A stretch of 64,000 bases of DNA. It comes from Uloborus plumipes (taxonomy: Eukaryota > Arthropoda > Arachnida > Araneae > Uloboridae). The notes beneath the pieces are model-generated. The model did not search any database, was not told the origin of the DNA, and was given only the letters and a program-made list of their open reading frames with translations. Positions 63,401 through 64,000 of the stretch are shown piece after piece (position 1 is the stretch's first letter; each line of letters starts with the position of its first letter). The stretch is taken from NCBI GenBank assembly GCA_038373865.1, contig JAXGGA010003956.1, positions 1 through 64,000 on the forward strand, in the 5' to 3' direction. Made by a program: the position numbers and the translations under genes.

Positions 63401-63505
63401 CAGCAGTTTCTCTAATAAAGTATCATCAATATCTCTTCCTATTTTATTTTCGTACATAAGCATAAATACGCTGTTTATTTTTTTTGTAAACTCTTCGTTG
63501 AACAT
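35241..63505 (-). CDS. BRAT1: BRAT1 (BRCA1-associated ATM activator 1 / INTS11 partner), 11 coding exons, complete
   Basis: HEAT-repeat protein that binds the Integrator endonuclease INTS11 and was first described as a BRCA1/ATM partner. Exons in coding order (- strand): 63505-63349, 59304-59010, 58469-58150, 58024-57634, 56271-56173, 52303-52069, 48963-48819, 45417-45332, 44679-44499, 39426-39248, 36044-35241. Phases join into 963 codons plus TAA, against 821 residues in human. Matches to human BRAT1 recalled from memory: DDT-LEKLL near the N-terminus, a QHP motif before GIPDFVF, a C-x-L-L-P-F block, a segment ending in a DSDEPVQ-like turn, and the final DCY. Similarity is modest, as expected for this fast-evolving family, but it is collinear over the whole length. 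The first ATG of the frame (63505) is taken as the start and has A at -3. Confidence 0.9.
36852..37162. mobile_element. hAT-type MITE (311 bp)
   Basis: Starts CATTGGCGGATTTAAGC and ends AAGTCCGCCTATG; flanks GAAAAATG / GAAAAAAG form an 8-bp duplication with one mismatch. Internal poly-C/G runs surround GGGGTGC words also seen in the elements at 29615 and 45692. In the last BRAT1 intron. Confidence 0.7.
37268..38470. mobile_element. Older TIR element split by the hAT insertion
   Basis: Sequence at about 37268-37370 (GTCTGGCGGCTGAGAGTGGT...) is the near reverse complement of about 38365-38465 (...ACCACCCTCGGCTGTCAGAC), an inverted repeat of about 100 bp around the hAT copy. Only fragments of the host element remain. 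The neighbouring 38471-39240 is repeat-like with no delimitable ends. Confidence 0.5.
37393..38092 (-). mobile_element. hAT-type non-autonomous element (copy 2, opposite orientation)
   Basis: Same family as 6350-7040 but inverted: it starts TAGGGATGCACCGATAAAC and ends GATCGGTGCATCCC, with the same CCGATTAATCGG palindromes. A clean 8-bp duplication is not obvious. It appears inserted in an older inverted-repeat element spanning about 37268-38470, in the last BRAT1 intron. Confidence 0.7.
39855..42406. mobile_element. Large TIR element with internal fold-back (2.55 kb)
   Basis: CGCACATCCAGAATGAAAGG at the left end and its reverse complement at the right end (about 42370-42406) form an inverted repeat of about 35-40 bp. 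At 40069-40112 the same GGGGCACAT-type word appears as a perfect hairpin (19-bp arms, 6-nt loop), so an extra terminal copy has been inverted internally. A poly-T run sits at about 41406-41431. Open frames inside (for example 40204-40425 and 41140-41373) show no recognisable domain. In BRAT1 intron 39427-44498. Confidence 0.65.
42407..43556. other. BRAT1 intron segment, nothing recognised
   Basis: AT-rich sequence with a short (CT)n run near 43360 and an A-run near 43185. The 94-residue - strand frame at 42344-42628 has no known domain and straddles the end of the TIR element. Confidence 0.5.
43557..44117. mobile_element. hAT-type MITE with exact 8-bp duplication (561 bp)
   Basis: GATGGTAT flanks both sides (43549-43556 and 44118-44125). 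Ends CAGGGGTGCAGAA and TTCTGCACCCGTG are inverted repeats. No transposase. In BRAT1 intron 39427-44498. Confidence 0.85.
44499..56271 (-). CDS. BRAT1: BRAT1 exons 5-9 (central HEAT repeats)
   Basis: Exons 56271-56173 (KPETEPVLIDIVKSLLKQL), 52303-52069 (VSERCHPITKN, LLPFHILTDDVPGDTSD), 48963-48819 (ALQTVVSCLNIDKC), 45417-45332 (MILNHDLIMKLYKHLLFF) and 44679-44499 (LPAELKEKLTQLLCKKLL, ESIVETAISLAAEIVNA). Start and end phases interlock: 2/1, 2/1, 0, 1/2, 0, 1/2. The 86-nt exon is required by phase: without it the G left by 48819 would open a stop codon in the next exon. Its acceptor is preceded within about a dozen bases by an (AT)n microsatellite. Confidence 0.85.
45432..45484. repeat. (AT)n microsatellite next to a BRAT1 acceptor
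   Basis: About 50 bases of AT dinucleotides. Read on the - strand they end about a dozen bases before the AG that opens the 86-nt BRAT1 exon (45417-45332), leaving only a short TCTTTTTCATTTTAG tract. Confidence 0.95.
45692..46055. mobile_element. hAT-type MITE with exact 8-bp duplication (364 bp)
   Basis: CCCATCTT flanks both sides (45684-45691 and 46056-46063). Ends CAAGGGCGTAGCC and GCTACGCCCTTG are inverted repeats. Internally, GGAGGTCACTGTGACCTCC-like palindromic words recur near both ends; a similar word appears alone at about 18100. In BRAT1 intron 45418-48818. Confidence 0.87.
46440..47722. repeat. Dispersed repeat block R1, right copy
   Basis: Near-identical partner of 1-1298, with the same ~147-bp subunits (about 46460-46990) and the same T-rich tail. 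Both copies stop matching just after a shared TTCTTGACAGAACTTCTTG, which marks a common right boundary. The left boundary is visible here, preceded by a poly-C run at about 46444. It lies in a BRAT1 intron. No coding capacity or terminal repeats seen. Confidence 0.8.
47723..48818. other. BRAT1 intron segment, repeat scraps
   Basis: At about 48262-48305 and 48500-48580 the words CATGCCATGCTGGGCAT and ACATGCACTGGGCATGT recur and suggest an old inverted-repeat element of about 330 bp. The rest is AT-rich with C-runs (about 47985, 48700). No gene. Confidence 0.4.
48964..50240. other. BRAT1 intron segment, nothing firm
   Basis: The only item of note is an 81-residue - strand frame at 49436-49681 (HPKTFKEKLFEENIKHVF) with no domain I recognise; it may be a transposon scrap. 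The rest of this stretch is unremarkable AT-rich intron. Confidence 0.4.
50494..51008 (+). mobile_element. piggyBac-type MITE, family P2 copy 2
   Basis: Flanked by TTAA at 50490-50493 and 51009-51012. Starts CCCATTAATGCCTAGCGTCC and ends GGCATTAATGGG, nearly identical to 24095-24598. It sits between two pieces of a hammerhead-bearing repeat. Confidence 0.82.
51095..51137 (+). ncRNA. Hammerhead-like motif in a dispersed repeat
   Basis: Stem I CCAGG/CUUGG, core CAGACGA (CUGANGA with position 4 changed U to A), stem II GUGC/GCAC around CAAUAA, GAAA, palindromic stem III ACUGCAGU and C at the cleavage site. A related repeat at about 50335-50420 keeps GCACGAAACTGCAGTCC but has lost the first core. 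The host repeat is about 51060-51170 and could be a Penelope terminal piece or a retrozyme. Confidence 0.6.
51177..51830 (+). mobile_element. Chimeric Helitron fragments (two 5' ends)
   Basis: Two Helitron B-type 5' ends, each TCTACTTATATTAAAAA after an A, occur at 51177 and 51581. Between them is sequence matching Helitron A (about 51400-51470 is the reverse complement of about 2975-3035). One 3' hairpin (CCCG/CGGG, about 51802-51817) follows, but the expected CTAG is replaced (GTGCGTGAT). This looks like one copy interrupting or joined to another. It lies in a BRAT1 intron. Confidence 0.7.
53027..53526. mobile_element. piggyBac-type MITE (500 bp)
   Basis: Flanked by TTAA (53023-53026 and 53527-53530). 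Starts CCCTTCACTGCACGGTGTGC and ends CGTGCAGTGAAGGG. A perfect GTGCCAGATCTGGCAC palindrome lies just inside the left end. It lies in BRAT1 intron 52304-56172. Confidence 0.8.
53715..54440 (+). mobile_element. Penelope-like element remnant with GIY-YIG domain
   Basis: The + frame 53738-54071 reads LDRCGIYNSSCQCKFKYMG, stop, TRCSLKFRIEEHENC, ITQHRWSCNHNFDFSSAKII: the same GIY-YIG architecture as 31599-32290 but with an in-frame stop, so it is a pseudogene. A hammerhead-like motif follows at 54287-54335. Ends and target duplication were not found; the limits are approximate. Confidence 0.8.
54287..54335 (+). ncRNA. Hammerhead-like motif in second Penelope element
   Basis: Core CUGAUGA (54291-54297), a GGGG/CCCU stem II with a long loop and a one-base bulge, GAAA, palindromic stem III ACAGCUGU, U at the cleavage position, and a weak 3-bp stem I (GCA/UGC). 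The layout matches the 31651-31696 ribozyme, but the stems are weaker and probably decayed. Confidence 0.6.
54441..56172. other. BRAT1 intron segment, nothing recognised
   Basis: AT-rich intron downstream of the Penelope remnant, with no delimitable element and no coding block. Short repeats such as CTTGCATCTTGCATC (about 55331) are all I see. Confidence 0.45.
56990..57412. mobile_element. pogo/Tigger-type MITE (423 bp)
   Basis: Flanked by TA (56988-56989, 57413-57414). CAGTAGAGTCTCGAAAATCC at the left and its reverse complement GGATTTTCGAGACTCTACTG at the right are near-perfect inverted repeats, the hallmark of Tigger/pogo elements. A further AATCCGAG/CTCGGATT set lies inside. To the left, intron 56272-56987 holds a (GT)n/poly-G run at about 56478-56507 and G-rich stretches but no gene. 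Confidence 0.85.
57634..59304 (-). CDS. BRAT1: BRAT1 exons 2-4 (N-terminal HEAT repeats)
   Basis: Exon 2 (59304-59010) encodes LEKLVQETDALHLIEKAL and ends ...KHDEGMK through an unusual AA|GTGGTC donor. That is the only donor that keeps the frame and gives EGMK-FLTDP, parallel to human QENC-FQYLQ. Exon 3 (58469-58150) encodes FLTDPLQNCK, YSQHPKAV and NDGHG; its middle, about 50 residues, is AT-rich and has no human counterpart. Exon 4 (58024-57634) encodes GIPDFVFASFQSSSYYVRKS and PQPPKSNISDCC and ends at a GTTAGT donor. The short gap 58025-58149 and the 540-nt gap 58470-59009 hold no further exon that fits. Confidence 0.82.
59447..60418. mobile_element. Two degenerate pogo/Tigger-type MITEs in tandem
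   Basis: The first starts after TA with CAGTACACTCCTGATCATAC (59447) and decays to GGATAATCAAGAGTTTACAG near 59910. The second runs from about 60013 (GTAAACCCCTGACTATCTG) to 60418 (CCGCGGATAATCAGGAGTTTA). Both have the CCTGATxATxCGCGG-type inner repeats of Tigger relatives. In the BRAT1 first intron. Confidence 0.6.
60419..63348. other. First BRAT1 intron: tandem duplication and G/C-run scraps
   Basis: A ~240-bp direct duplication is visible: CCCCCAATATTTTTTCACAAG-type text followed by ATACATTGATTTC occurs at about 60992-61110 and again at 61229-61327. Poly-G and poly-C runs at about 61945, 62049, 62151 and 62184 border short GGTCxxTCATTG-like scraps of hAT-type elements. The 122-residue frame at 61770-62138 is low-complexity and lacks any known domain. 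From about 62330 to 63348 nothing is recognised. Confidence 0.45.
63349..63505 (-). CDS. BRAT1: BRAT1 first coding exon
   Basis: It encodes MFNEEFTKKINSVF and then DIDDTLLEKLLSFIK, which aligns with the human ADDTCLEKLLDWFK segment. It is 157 nt long and leaves one base (G) before a GTAAAA donor; that G completes the Asp codon opening the next exon. The reading frame stays open upstream but has no ATG there, so the ATG at 63505 is the natural start. Confidence 0.88.
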
Positions 63506-64000
63506 TTTGATTAAACAAAAATATTTTTTATAACACAACAGAACAAGTTAAGAGTAGAGATGAACCGATGAACCATTGGCGCGAAAATGTTTCAGAAGTA
63601 AACAAAAATCACGGTTAGAGTTAAAAGTTAACTGCTCGAACAAAACTTCTGGAGTGATACTCAGTTATGAAAAAAGAACAAGGATCATCTGCAAATTTCG
63701 TAAAACTCGCGTAAAACTATAAATAACCCTATACGTAAGAATGACAAAAAGTTTTGAATACATATTCGTTAGACGCATTTGCTAACCGTCTGACATGGAA
63801 GTTCCAAACACATTCTATCAGGCGCAGAAAATTTTTCTCTTTCTTTTACAAATACAAATACAAATACAAATGTGACGACCAGCAACAGGCTCTGGGCCCA
63901 ACTGGGCTGGTCCTAGTCAAATTATAGATCCCAATGAAGATCAATGGCCCTCTTAAAACTATCTACTCCCTTGCTCCTCACCGCCTCTTCCGGTAAACTA
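63506..64000. other. BRAT1 upstream flank with LINE 3' end at the window edge
   Basis: About 340 bases directly upstream of the BRAT1 ATG hold its 5' UTR and promoter. I see no clear TATA box at a plausible distance and no long CpG-rich stretch. From about 63847 rightward the sequence is a retrotransposon 3' end (separate entry), so the promoter region is short or extends through the LINE. Confidence 0.4.
63847..64000 (-). mobile_element. Non-LTR (CR1/L2-like) retrotransposon 3' end, cut by window edge
   Basis: Read on the - strand, the right edge encodes SLPEEAVRSKGVDSFKRAID and a stop, the usual C-terminus of a CR1/L2-like reverse transcriptase (pattern SLPEE-V---V--FK--LD). The untranslated tail ends in a short TTTGTA-type repeat at 63847-63870. 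The rest of the element lies beyond 64000. The same 3' end occurs on the + strand at 18860-19086. Confidence 0.75.

Overview
This is an AT-rich, intron-rich animal genomic window. Intron-heavy orthologues of conserved metazoan genes, together with Helitrons, Penelope-like elements and many cut-and-paste DNA transposons, point to an arthropod. A spider or another chelicerate is my best guess, but that is an inference. There is no sign of bacterial or organellar DNA.

Two protein-coding genes run tail to tail. On the + strand, 18 coding exons between 7390 and 32655 encode all but the N-terminus of CSTF3 (CstF-77, Drosophila Suppressor of forked), the scaffold of the cleavage stimulation factor in mRNA 3' end formation. 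The first ~85 residues lie left of the window. On the - strand, 11 coding exons from 63505 down to 35241 encode a complete BRAT1, a HEAT-repeat protein that works with the Integrator nuclease INTS11. Its C-terminus ends Asp-Cys-Tyr, as in human BRAT1. I worked out exon boundaries and splice phases by hand for both genes, and each joins into a continuous frame. The two 3' ends are separated by about 1.6 kb of intergenic DNA (about 33.4-35.0 kb) holding small transposons.

Most of the remaining sequence is intron packed with mobile elements, many with exact ends. They are: Helitrons at 2528-5719 (-) and 15221-16789 (+), and a chimeric one at 51177-51830; two Penelope-like fragments (31599-32290 with a perfect 15-bp target duplication, and about 53.7-54.4 kb), each followed by a hammerhead-ribozyme motif, and a third hammerhead-like motif at 51095-51137; a 2.85-kb transposon with ~605-bp inverted repeats and a ruined transposase (12235-15084); hAT-type elements with 8-bp duplications; piggyBac-type MITEs in TTAA; Harbinger-type MITEs in TAA; pogo/Tigger-type MITEs in TA; LINE 3' ends; a tRNA-derived SINE; and a 1.3-kb repeat block present at both 1-1298 and about 46.44-47.72 kb.

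Nothing here is clearly a new multi-gene system. The most informative non-gene signals are the three hammerhead motifs, all with palindromic stem III, a 4 x 54-bp hairpin array at a Helitron 3' end, and a Harbinger MITE whose empty site is preserved in the neighbouring duplicate of the same Helitron.
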